Of a DNA stretch of 29,360 bases, positions 8,646 through 16,701 are shown in pieces (positions within the stretch are counted from its first letter, which is position 1; every line of letters starts with the position of its first letter). The position numbers and the translations under genes were made by a program. The stretch is taken from positions 1-29,360 of the forward strand of contig NW_003546680.1 of assembly GCF_000090795.2 (NCBI RefSeq). The letters run 5' to 3'. Below the pieces are notes generated by a model, which had not been told where the DNA came from, made no database searches, and worked only from the letters and a program-made list of their open reading frames with translations. The stretch comes from Amphimedon queenslandica. Taxonomy: Eukaryota > Porifera > Demospongiae > Haplosclerida > Niphatidae.

Positions 8646-8860
8646 TCTTCAGTTACAGCCATAACTGCCTCTCTAAAACATGGGTCTCATCCTACCCGCA
8701 CAGAGACTAACCTCACAGCAAAAATTATTTCATCAGGTGTACAAATTTTTGTAACAATATAATAACTGGAGGAGTGGACTGATGTGAGCTGTTATCTGAT
8801 AACTTAAACCAAAACATCACACTATAAAGTCAAGATAAGACCAAGAACATTCCTTATCAA
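8646..8860 (-). pseudogene. Relic 5' end and flank of a GTPase gene
   Basis: 8660-8860 is clearly paralogous to the 5' flank of B' (8049-8250): shared ATAACTGCCTCTCTAAAACA, the TGTGAGGTTAG block and the ATAATAACTGGAGGAG module. A start codon at 8662 opens MAVTED, comparable with MAESEG of B', but the body of the gene is missing and satellite sequence follows. The remaining intergenic sequence to 9231 is AT-rich. A faint glycine-rich tail may remain at about 9060-9110 on minus (SIGAGLGWG then stop). Confidence 0.6.
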
Positions 8861-9231
8861 TAAACACACCATAAAGGATACACCATTTATTAGAAAGATT
8901 AAATAAATGCAAGTACTTATTTATGTACATGTAATATAACTAATATTGTAGTTGTACTATTTGGTTTAATAATAGTTTCTATGTTTACTATAGCATGTCC
9001 TTATAATGTTATTATAACTTTTCATTTACAATAGATCACTTGTAACAGCATGGGACTAATCATTACACCCCCAGCCTAATCCAGCTCCTATACTAGTATA
9101 CCTACAGCCTACACTAGATACATACCGGCTCTACTTACAATATATAGGTACTACAGATTCAATGACTCCTCCAATCTTTAATTAATATAATACAAAATAA
9201 AAGTAAAATAATGAAAAATTCCAAAATCTGA

Positions 9232-10195
9232 TTAATTGTTTCTATAACCAGCCAACCTCAAAACAAAGGCTACTCCAGCTCCCACTGCAGCTCCTATTGC
9301 AGTACCACCACCAGGTACTATAGAACCAACTGCTAATCCAATTGAACCTGTACCACCACTTATAACTCCTGTACCAACACCAGCGCCCACAACCAATCCA
9401 GTGCCAAGAAGAACCCCAGTTTTAATATGACGTTGGTATTTTGCAAATACTGTTAAAAAAAGGACGTGCCTCATCACTGGACCGTTCAATACACAACTCC
9501 CACAATGTCTGTAACCAGTTGTTAGTAGTAGGTAACTTCTTTTCATCTTCTACTCCAGCAATACAGAATGGTATACCATCCAGTACATCCTTCTTAACAT
9601 GATTCGAAAGATTTTTTATGAAGTACTTTTTGCATTCATCAATTTTCTCTTTTATTGCTTTTCCTGGGCCCATACGAACTACACTTCTAAGTGTAATGAA
9701 ATGATTAGCAAATGTTAATACAACAACTGTCCTCTTCCACATATCTTGATGTAAGACGGAGGCCAATCCAACCAACATATCCCGATCAGCTCTATCTCCT
9801 AACTTAGTACATATGAGGATTAGGTCATACTGGCCATGTTTATCAATATTCAATAGAATACTGTAGTCACTTTTGCCTTTAGTATCTCTAAACCCAACTG
9901 TATCATAAACTCTTATCTTAACCCCTTTATACTCTCCTTCATAAGTAGCTACTTCAGATGTGACAGATTCTAATCCATGTCCAACTTCAGCTACATCTTT
10001 TCCAAATAAAGCATTGACTAGTTCCGATTTACCAACACCAGTAGGACCAATCACTAATATACTAACAGGTACATCTCTATCACGTAACTCTTCTAACTTG
10101 GCAACCATTTCAGGATCAATATTTTCATTCCCATGGACTGTTGTTATCTCACTGTCATCTTGTGGCTCTTGTTCTATAGAATTAGCTTCAGCCAT
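9232..10195 (-). pseudogene. AIG1/GIMAP-type GTPase (copy D), single frameshift
   Basis: Start MAEANSIEQ at 10195. The G domain is intact: P-loop GPTGVGKSE (Glu where sisters have Thr), G3 DTVG, G4-position TFAN, G5-like CIAG. At a run of seven A (seven T on the coding strand) at 9455-9461 the frame shifts, giving an early end at about 9422 ([12 protein letters not shown]). The glycine-zipper tail (GAGVG, GGTGS, GGGTAIGAAVGAGV) continues intact in the adjacent frame to the stop at 9232. Sister genes read RPFLTFYA at this point. The lesion may be a real recent mutation, a homopolymer sequencing error, or a slippage site; the otherwise clean tail argues for a very young lesion or an error. Confidence 0.8.
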
Positions 10196-10795
10196 AACAG
10201 AAAACAAGTGGATACTAAATTGAATGAATAAGAGGTTAAAATTAGGAGCCACACCCATTACCCTCCAAAACTTTAAAAATTCCTAAAAAATCCAGTTTTG
10301 ATCGGAATCATCTCAAACTTTCTACACAACATAAAAAACATGTATTATGTATTGGGAAACATTATAAAAATTGGGAATTCTCTCATTTCCATTTTTGGCA
10401 AAATTTGGCCTGAGACCATGGGCTTTTGTCCAATTTTTGACAAACTTTAAAATTTTGTAAAAAATATCTAATTTTGGTTGGAACTAGCTTTGCATTGACA
10501 TTAATCTTAAAGACCTTGCAAACTATTCCTTAACCTATTCCTAAACAAGTGTGAACACAAAATCTTGCTCAAGCACATTCTCAAAAATGACCACAAAAAG
10601 TGTTAAAGAATTATCATGTGCTGCTACCAATGAACGTGAATATTATTAATAATGTGACCTGACCAATTAGAAAAGAACTATTGAATCTCATTATAAAAAG
10701 ATTGTAAAGAAAGAAGAATTAATAAAAATAGCCTAAAAATATAAAAGTGCTAATAAAAAAGTCTACCTATAAAAAACACTAGTAAAAATAATGTC
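10196..10795. other. Intergenic with a satellite monomer and a segment shared with 14258-14345
   Basis: About 10261-10450 is one reverse-oriented satellite monomer (TTTCTACACAACATAAAAAA, TTTTGGCAAAATTTGGCC). About 10623-10720 (GAATATTATTAATAATGTGA and onward) resembles 14258-14345, so another duplicated flank is scattered here. No gene is seen. Confidence 0.45.
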
Positions 10796-11860
10796 TTACA
10801 TTCTTGTTTCACCGAGAAGTTTGAAATCAACACTAACACCACCATACCTATCAATGTCAAACCTCAATAAGTAATATGATATGAACCACTGGATAAAACT
10901 AGTTCCTTTCTTGTATATATGTGTCACATATATTGCCTTGGTTGTAGATGGATTATAGTCAGTAAAATCACCAATTTTATGTTGATAAAAACAAGTATAA
11001 GGATGCTCAGCTACAATATCAGGAAATAACTCTGTCTGATAATAGTTATATATTTCACATCTTGGATGGTGGTACCTGAATCCACTGCTTGAGAAGACAT
11101 AACTTGCACCAACAGCATCTAAAAACTCATAACGATTAGCTTTGCTATTATAAGCACCATGATGACTCAGCCTGTAGATGTGAGAACGAAGACCATCTTT
11201 TACTCCCTTGAGCTTGAGAAACTTTTTCATTTCTTTCTGAGGTAGTTCAAAGTCCCCAGCGATTAGTATAGACCTACCAGCATAAGTTATCTTAGCAATG
11301 AGAGAATCAGCATTGTTAGCTCTATGACCAGTACACTTTCCAACAGCAGAAGCAACAAAAAATAGTGTGACACCAAATTTAGGTTTATAACGAGGACAAA
11401 GGTCAAGTTTCTTTGAACACTGCTTAATACTCATGCAGCGTGGTATTTCCTTACAGTTGGTATATTTCTTGGATATATGTTTGGTATAATGTTTGTTCCA
11501 CTCACAGGAATGATAAATAGGAACTTTCTTATTGTTATAAAAGTTCAATATACGATTCATGTACTTGAGGTGGTCAGCATCAGAGTGGGTAAGGACTGCA
11601 AGACGAAGTTCAGTCCCTTTAAGAAAGTCCACAATGTCCTTTCCTTTCATACCTAGCTTCTCTGTACTGGATCCAGCATCAATAATACTGACTGTTCCTT
11701 TAACAGGATCATCTTGACCTCTAGGACACTGTATCACAGTGCAGTCTCCCTGACCCACTGGCAGGGCGTAGATGTGAAGCTCATCATCAGCATCGGGTAT
11801 TGGCTCTATTGAAACTGCTACTTTGAGTAACAAAGAAAGAATGATGATGAAATTCTGCAT
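10796..11860 (-). CDS. Secreted ComEC-type metallo-beta-lactamase-fold protein
   Basis: 354 residues, one exon, start MQNFIIIL (the ATG; the frame upstream has no other). A signal peptide is evident: residues 1-17 are hydrophobic, with likely cleavage after VAVS. The mature part has metallo-beta-lactamase motifs in the ComEC/Rec2 order: GQGDC (36-40), IIDAG (59-63), HSDADH (92-97), AGDF (201-204), LSHHG (231-235) and YHHP (263-266). All expected metal ligands appear present. In bacteria this domain is thought to act as a nuclease in DNA uptake; as a secreted animal protein it may cleave extracellular nucleic acid or another phosphoester. An insertion at about 117-176 contains at least seven Cys, consistent with disulfides outside the cell. 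Lack of introns beside GTPases and a bacterial-looking domain could reflect old lateral transfer. The substrate is unknown. Confidence 0.8.
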   Translation of the reverse strand: MQNFIIILSLLLKVAVSIEPIPDADDELHIYALPVGQGDCTVIQCPRGQDDPVKGTVSIIDAGSSTEKLGMKGKDIVDFLKGTELRLAVLTHSDADHLKYMNRILNFYNNKKVPIYHSCEWNKHYTKHISKKYTNCKEIPRCMSIKQCSKKLDLCPRYKPKFGVTLFFVASAVGKCTGHRANNADSLIAKITYAGRSILIAGDFELPQKEMKKFLKLKGVKDGLRSHIYRLSHHGAYNSKANRYEFLDAVGASYVFSSSGFRYHHPRCEIYNYYQTELFPDIVAEHPYTCFYQHKIGDFTDYNPSTTKAIYVTHIYKKGTSFIQWFISYYLLRFDIDRYGGVSVDFKLLGETRM

Positions 11861-11875
11861 TACCAAAAGGGAAGG

Positions 11876-11878
<3 letters not shown>

Positions 11879-11912
<34 letters not shown>

Positions 11913-11955
11913 CACTGCAGTAAAGACTGGTTGATATTCTTTCGTTTATATAAGA
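11879..11955 (-). promoter_or_regulatory. Promoter of the metallo-beta-lactamase gene: (GA)n and TATA box
   Basis: (GA)15 runs from 11879 to 11908 just upstream of the start at 11860. Farther up, TATATAAA on the minus strand at 11945-11952 lies about 85 bases from the start codon, a plausible TATA box with a short leader. Confidence 0.45.
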
Positions 11956-12249
11956 CAGTGTAGTATCAGGTTCCATACAGTACCTGATTCATGAGGTACC
12001 TCCCTTTACCTCCTCACTTCCTACTATCACATTATACTCAGTCCTCATACTCTATTACTAGTTCCTTCTTCATTCCTCATATTCTATTACTAATTCCACC
12101 ACACACACTCACTATACAAGAGAGGGAACATACAATGAAACATACATTGTTCACTTTATTCAAGTTAAACTGTCAGTATAAGTCCTCATAACATTGCTAT
12201 ACCTGCTTGCTCTGAATAAGGTCATTAGGGACATCAATACAAAGATATG
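11956..12249. other. Intergenic, no gene seen
   Basis: Pyrimidine-rich plus strand with near-repeats of CATACTCTATTACTAGTTCC and CATATTCTATTACTAATTCC at about 12046-12095. The 66-codon open frame at 11991-12191 is low-complexity and not supported. Confidence 0.4.
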
Positions 12250-12365
12250 TAACCTGGTATATCAACACTAGCCAATGGATTGTGGGGTAGGAAGGTAGCA
12301 CAGACTGGAGGGGGAGGTACATGAGCATCAGTTATTGTGCATGAGGTTGAAGGATATAAAGGAGA
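12250..12365 (+). pseudogene. GTPase relic 1 (P-loop to switch region)
   Basis: Reading from 12256 gives GISTLANGLWGRKVAQ, then a stop, then ASVIVHEVEGYKGD. This follows the P-loop-to-switch stretch of intact genes (GKSTLINAL.G..VA..G...SV.S.V..Y.G). It has no start, a damaged P-loop Lys and an in-frame stop. Together with the flank to 12612 it is repeated at 14400-14900. Confidence 0.7.
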
Positions 12366-12612
12366 TGATTAGTAACCTATACACTCATGACAATAGAATC
12401 TAATGCTAATATATATAAACTATAATAATACTGATACACTATAGAGCTATATCAGCATAATTATTACAAGAATGTACTCTTGATAATAGATACAATGTAG
12501 GTCAGCTAATAATAGCAAATTAACACAACATTGGAGTAACCATTAAATAACTGATAACAGGAAATGAACTGATACAGCACTGTGGCAATCCCCTTTATCA
12601 TTATCTGGTATA

Positions 12613-13656
12613 ATGGCTACCCCTGAGGGCCCTACTAAAGTCAATACTTCTATTCAATCAGATGAACAAGATACTGAACAGGGACCTACTGAAATCAGTG
12701 CTTCTATTCAAGATTTCAACGAATCACAAGAGTGGAAAACAGAAGCAGCAAAAAAAAGATTGAGCCAAAGAGAAGAGCCAGTCAATATGTTAGTGATTGG
12801 TCCCACTGGAGCTGGTAAATCAACACTCATCAATGCTTTGCTGGGAAACACTGTAGCTAAAGTTGGTCATGGAGCAGCATCAGTTCAGTCTGGAGTTGAA
12901 GTGCATGAAGGAAAACATGAAGGAATACAGTTAAGGGTCTATGATACTACTGGGTTCAGTGATACAAGAGGGAAGAGTGGTAATAGCATTGTTAGAGAGA
13001 TTGCGCAATCCAATAAGTTTGATCTGATACTGATCTGTATCAGAATGGATAGCAGAGCAGATGAAAAAGTTAAAGATATGTTCGCAGTTCTTGCGGCTAA
13101 CATAAAAAAGGAAATGTGGGATAGATCAGTGATTGTACTGACATTTGCAAATGCATTCCTTCAGCTAAAAAATATTAGGAAAGAGCCCAACCAAGCAGAT
13201 ATAATAAGAAGTGAGATAAAATACTTCAAAGGACACATTCAAGGTTTTTTTAGCAGCACACTGAAAAATGAGGCAATAGATGAGATACCATTCTGTATCG
13301 CTGGAGATGATGATGAACTAAAACTACCAACAACTCATGACTGGATAAAAAATTTATGGAATCAATGTGTTAGACGAAGCAGTGAGGACGCCCGTAGTTT
13401 CCTTCAATCGTTAGCAAAGTTTCGAATGACACTAATAAGTGCAGGACCTATTTATGGTGGGACTGCAGCTGGAGCAGTGGTGGGTGGAGCAATAGGAGGA
13501 GCAGTAGGGACAGTACTACCAGTAACAGGGAATATAGTAGGAGCAGCAGCAGGAGCTGTGATTGGTGCTGGAGTAGGAGCTACCATTTCAGGTGTTGCAT
13601 TAGCTGTGAAACGTAAGAAGAAGGAACAACCTCCAGACACAAAACAAAAGAAGTGA
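12613..13656 (+). CDS. AIG1/GIMAP-type GTPase with glycine-zipper and basic tail (copy F)
   Basis: 347 residues, one exon, start MATPEGPTK. The N-terminus has two related stretches (GPTKVNTSIQ and GPTEISASIQ), an internal duplication. The G domain has P-loop GPTGAGKS (63-70), G3 DTTG (111-114) followed by FSDTRGKSG, G4-position TFAN (177-180) and G5-like CIAG (about 236-239). A long glycine zipper (GGTAAGAVVGGAIGGAVG and onward) is followed by a lysine-rich end (KRKKKEQPPDTKQKK), which minus-strand copies lack. The arrangement suggests a membrane hairpin with a cytosolic basic end. It is the tandem partner of G (15685-16701): they share 5' and 3' flanks. The minus-strand genes form a separate subgroup. 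Confidence 0.92.
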   Translation: MATPEGPTKVNTSIQSDEQDTEQGPTEISASIQDFNESQEWKTEAAKKRLSQREEPVNMLVIGPTGAGKSTLINALLGNTVAKVGHGAASVQSGVEVHEGKHEGIQLRVYDTTGFSDTRGKSGNSIVREIAQSNKFDLILICIRMDSRADEKVKDMFAVLAANIKKEMWDRSVIVLTFANAFLQLKNIRKEPNQADIIRSEIKYFKGHIQGFFSSTLKNEAIDEIPFCIAGDDDELKLPTTHDWIKNLWNQCVRRSSEDARSFLQSLAKFRMTLISAGPIYGGTAAGAVVGGAIGGAVGTVLPVTGNIVGAAAGAVIGAGVGATISGVALAVKRKKKEQPPDTKQKK

Positions 13657-13984
13657 ACTGGTCTACTTGTACATGATACTTAATGCTGTTATTATTATTA
13701 TTAATACTGATTGTTATTTGTGTTGCTGTTCCCTACTCTTTGATTGTGAGCATTTACTTAGTCAGTTTTGATTTTTGTGATTAATAATTAAAGATCAAAT
13801 TCAAAATAGTGACAATTCACAACTGCGGAAAAATACGTTACAGTAGTAGACACTAGAATATACCAATTACAATTAGTTTATGTAGTAGGAGTAACATGTA
13901 CCATGTACTATAGCACAGGGACAATACTATAATTGAAGTGAATCCTACTTAGTAACACTACCACATTACAACCTCACGAGTAAC
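13657..13984. other. 3' flank of copy F
   Basis: AT-rich. The stretch at about 13790-13860 (GATCAAATTCAAAATAGTGA and AAAAATACGTTACAGTAG) is shared with the 3' flank of copy G at about 16825-16885, showing that the tandem duplication included 3' sequence. No gene is seen. Confidence 0.5.
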
Positions 13985-14132
13985 TAAAGTACCTCCCCCT
14001 CCAGTCTATGCTACCTTCCTACCCAACAATCCATTGACTAGTGTTGATTCACCAGTCCCAGCAGTTCCTATTACTAATACATAACATGATCCTCCTAGTG
14101 CTGAGTGCTCTTAACTCATCACTAGTCTCCAT
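13985..14132 (-). pseudogene. GTPase relic 2 (N-terminus and P-loop)
   Basis: Minus-strand reading gives METSDELRALSTRR from 14132, then after a frame shift YVLVIGTAGTGESTLVNG, LLGRKVA and a stop. The intact genes read [20 protein letters not shown] here. P-loop Lys has become Glu. It lies opposite in strand to the neighbouring F and G genes, like the minus-strand subgroup. Confidence 0.75.
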
Positions 14133-14402
14133 TGATAGTGTAGGATACACACCTTCAGTTCAGTGTATCTATTCACTGACTGTCTTCACAGTTGAACTGT
14201 AACTAGTGATACTGGGACTGGCTGACTGATGTTTATTGTATAATACTGGAACTGGTACTAATGAACCTGAATATATTATTAATAATGTGACTGGTTGGAT
14301 TAAAGGGAATAAAACTAATAAATCTCATAAAACTATAAAATCATTACTAAAAATAAAAATGAAAGACTAGCTACGAACAATAATAACTGAGAGAAAAGCA
14401 AC
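14133..14402. other. Intergenic, no gene seen
   Basis: Contains the 14258-14345 segment that resembles 10623-10720 (AATATTATTAATAATGTGAC type). A 91-codon minus-strand frame starting at 14642 overlaps a MITE and is not called. Confidence 0.35.
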
Positions 14403-14459
14403 AATGCTGGATTGTGGGGTAGGTAGCACAGACTGGGAGGGGAAGGTATAGGTTGAAGG
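14403..14459 (+). pseudogene. GTPase relic 3, interrupted by a MITE
   Basis: AATGCTGGATTGTGGGGTAG and onward parallels relic 1 at 12274-12350 (AATGGATTGTGGGGTAGGAA). It is shorter and more decayed. The alignment breaks at 14460, where a MITE enters, and resumes at 14660. Confidence 0.55.
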
Positions 14460-14659
14460 ATACCATATAGGGCATAATTTCACTGGATGCAAATTTTGTG
14501 GATAAAGTAAATTTGTGAAAATAAAATCCGCAAATTTCAATTTAATACAGTACCTGCATGACACACATGGTAGAATTTGCGAAATTAAAATCCGCAAATT
14601 CGAATTTTCGTAGATTTTGTGAAATTTGCGTCCTGCGAACATTATGCCCTATATGGTAT
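14460..14659. mobile_element. MITE, about 200 bp, perfect 19-base terminal inverted repeats
   Basis: ATACCATATAGGGCATAAT at 14460-14478 is the exact reverse complement of 14641-14659. The similarity continues inward imperfectly to about 38 bases (TTCACTGGATGCAAATTT against TTCGCAGGACGCAAATTT). The paralogous segment at about 12348-12370 (GTTGAAGGATATAAAGGAGA) lacks it and serves as an empty site, indicating a TA (or ATA) target duplication as in Tc1/mariner-type elements. The interior has two AAAATCCGCAAATT copies and no coding capacity. Confidence 0.85.
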
Positions 14660-14974
14660 AGAGATGATTAGTAACCTATACACTCATGACAATAGAATCT
14701 AATACTAATGCACAATAAACTATAATATACAGATACACTATTGTAGCTATATCAGCATAATTATTACAAGAATGGTACTCTTGATAATAGATAGGTCAGT
14801 TAATAATAGTAATTAGCAAAACATTAGAGTAACCAATAAGAGGAAATGAACTCATAAGGTATCGTGGTAATTGGTAAAGCCCTTCATCATTATTTGATAC
14901 AATGGCTAGCTGTCAGGGCCCTACTCCAACTAATAATTATAATTATAATAATTATAATAATAATTATAACTAAT
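14660..14974 (+). pseudogene. Duplicated GTPase 5' flank with a truncated start
   Basis: 14660-14900 is paralogous to 12366-12612, the 5' flank of F. A start at 14902 opens MASCQGPTPTNNYN, close to the starts of F and G (MATPEGPTK, MATCQGSTE), but runs at once into an AAT/AATT microsatellite and stops. The coding body is missing. Confidence 0.7.
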
Positions 14975-15004
14975 TATTATTATAATTATTATTACAACTA
15001 ATAA

Positions 15005-15043
15005 TTATAAGGCCATGTTTACCCTGTAAACATGGCCTTATAA
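15005..15043. repeat. Perfect 18-base inverted repeat with a 3-base loop
   Basis: TTATAAGGCCATGTTTAC (15005-15022), loop CCT, then the exact reverse complement (15026-15043). It would form a very stable hairpin. It ends an AT-rich, partly palindromic tract (14925-15004) and lies where the body of the truncated GTPase copy is missing. Confidence 0.9.
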
Positions 15044-15116
15044 GGTCAGTTGACATTAAGTGAAAGCATAACACCTACAGTAATCAGTAATAACTGTGGT
15101 AATCCCTTTCATCATA

Positions 15117-15673
15117 CCGTAGGTCGGGATATATTCGCGGCTGCTTATTTTCGTGATTTTTTCCCGCACTCAGCAATTACCATGGTTACCAGATGCAATT
15201 TTAATTGAAAAGCCGCGATATTAATAGCAAAGGACTCTGTTGCAGTGTTCTTGGGTTGTTGTTCTTCTTGTTGTTACTAATCCTTGGTCTATTAAGAGCT
15301 GTTTCAACCAGAGCTACTCTCCTCACTCTACCTTGCGGTATCTTGGCCCATTCTTGGGACTCTCCACCCATTTATTAACTTGGGCGTGGTTAATTATCAC
15401 CAGCATCAGGCAGCATGTAGACCAGTCAGGATTTACAGCAAAGAGCCCGAAGGTAGTGTGTCCATACAAGAAGATAGCGGATGGAGAGCTGGATGGCTCC
15501 CACTAAAGCTGCTAAAGAATAGATAATTACTTAATTAGCTGCTGAACACTGTAATTGTATAAACACGTGGTCTTATTGTCATAGCAACAATCAATTGGTT
15601 TTTATTATCACGAAAATAAGCAGCCGCTGTGAGCTGCGAATATATCCTGACCAGCCGACCTACGGACCTACGG
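15117..15673. mobile_element. Non-autonomous TIR transposon, 557 bp, TA target site
   Basis: The left end CCGTAGGTCGGGATATATTC and the following GCGGCTGCTTATTTTCGTGA are matched in reverse complement at 15610-15673; the right end has small internal duplications (CCTACGG twice, extra CAGCTCACAG). Copy F gives the empty site: ATCATTATCTGGTATAATGG there against ATCATA, element, TATCTGGTATAATGG here, so a TA is duplicated. The interior open frame 15240-15506 has no recognised transposase features. The element ends 11 bases before the start codon of copy G and probably supplies its leader or promoter. Confidence 0.85.
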
Positions 15674-15684
15674 TATCTGGTATA

Positions 15685-16701
15685 ATGGCTACCTGTCAGG
15701 GCTCTACTGAAGTCATTCAATCAGTTGAACAAGATAATAGTAATTTCAATGAAGAAGAAGAGAAGGAGATACAAGAAGCCATACTAAGATTGAGCCAAAG
15801 AAGAGATCCTATCAATATATTAGTGATTGGCCCCACTGGAGCTGGTAAATCAACACTAGTCAATGCTTTACTGGGAGATGCTGTAGCAGAAGAAGGAGCG
15901 GGAGCAGGATCAGTAACGTCTGAAGTTAAAGGTTACAAAGGAAAATATGAAGGAATACAGTTAAGGGTTTATGATACTGCTGGGTTCAGTGATACAAGAG
16001 GGAAGAGTGGCAATAGCATTGTTGAAGAGATTGCTGAAGCTAATAAGTTTGATCTGATACTGATCTGTATCAGAATGGATAACAGAGCAGGCGAAGGAGT
16101 CAGGAAGATGTTCAAAGTTCTTGGAAAAAACTTGAGACAGGAAATGTGGGAGAGATCAATAATTGTACTGACATTTGCCAATATGTACCTTCAACTAGGA
16201 AGCATTAGAAAATCACCCAAAAACAAAGCCGAGATAATAAATAGTGAGATAAAAGATTTCCAAGGACATGTTCGCAGATTCCTTAGCCCCACATTGAGAA
16301 AGGAGACCATTGATGAGATACCATTCTGTATTGCTGGAGAAGAAGATGATGAGAGAAAACTACCAACAACTGACGACTGGTTGAAAGAACTGTGGGATCA
16401 ATGCATCAAACGAAGCAGTGAAGATGCTGGCAACTTCCTCAAATTAATAGCAAAATATCGAATAATGTTAATAGAAGCAGGAACTGTAAGTGGTACTACT
16501 GTAGTTGGAGCAATGGTGGGTGGAGCAATAGGAGGAGCAGCAGGGACAGTTGTACCAGTAACAGGAAATATAATAGGAGCTACAACAGGAGCAGTTATTG
16601 GTGGTGGGATAGCAGCCATTATTACAGGGATTGTAGCGGCTGTTAAAAGAAAGCTTGAGAATAGAAATCAACCACCTCCAAACACAGATCAAGAAGACTG
16701 A
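15685..16701 (+). CDS. AIG1/GIMAP-type GTPase with glycine-zipper and basic tail (copy G)
   Basis: 338 residues from MATCQGSTE, the start shared with copy F. The frame is open 30 codons farther up to 15595, inside the transposon right end, so a longer element-derived N-terminus is possible. The G domain has P-loop GPTGAGKST, G3 DTAG followed by FSDTRGKSG, G4-position TFAN and G5-like CIAG. The Gly/Ala-rich tail (GAMVGGAIGGAAG, GATTGAVIGGG) ends with a basic then Pro/Asn-rich stretch (KRKLENRNQPPPN). It is the closest relative of F in the window, in the same orientation. The 3' flank resembles that of F. Confidence 0.92.
   Translation: MATCQGSTEVIQSVEQDNSNFNEEEEKEIQEAILRLSQRRDPINILVIGPTGAGKSTLVNALLGDAVAEEGAGAGSVTSEVKGYKGKYEGIQLRVYDTAGFSDTRGKSGNSIVEEIAEANKFDLILICIRMDNRAGEGVRKMFKVLGKNLRQEMWERSIIVLTFANMYLQLGSIRKSPKNKAEIINSEIKDFQGHVRRFLSPTLRKETIDEIPFCIAGEEDDERKLPTTDDWLKELWDQCIKRSSEDAGNFLKLIAKYRIMLIEAGTVSGTTVVGAMVGGAIGGAAGTVVPVTGNIIGATTGAVIGGGIAAIITGIVAAVKRKLENRNQPPPNTDQED

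Noticed and set aside
9060..9130. Possible relic of a GTPase glycine-zipper tail on minus (SIGAGLGWG, stop)
   Set aside because: Only about a dozen matching residues in low-complexity sequence; too weak for a separate feature.
13452..13640. Pro/Ala-rich minus-strand frame opposite copy F
   Set aside because: Antisense of the glycine-zipper codons (GGA/GCA read as Pro/Ala); also seen opposite copy G.
15240..15506. 88-codon frame inside the 557-bp transposon
   Set aside because: No transposase motif, odd composition, and the element is far too short to be autonomous.
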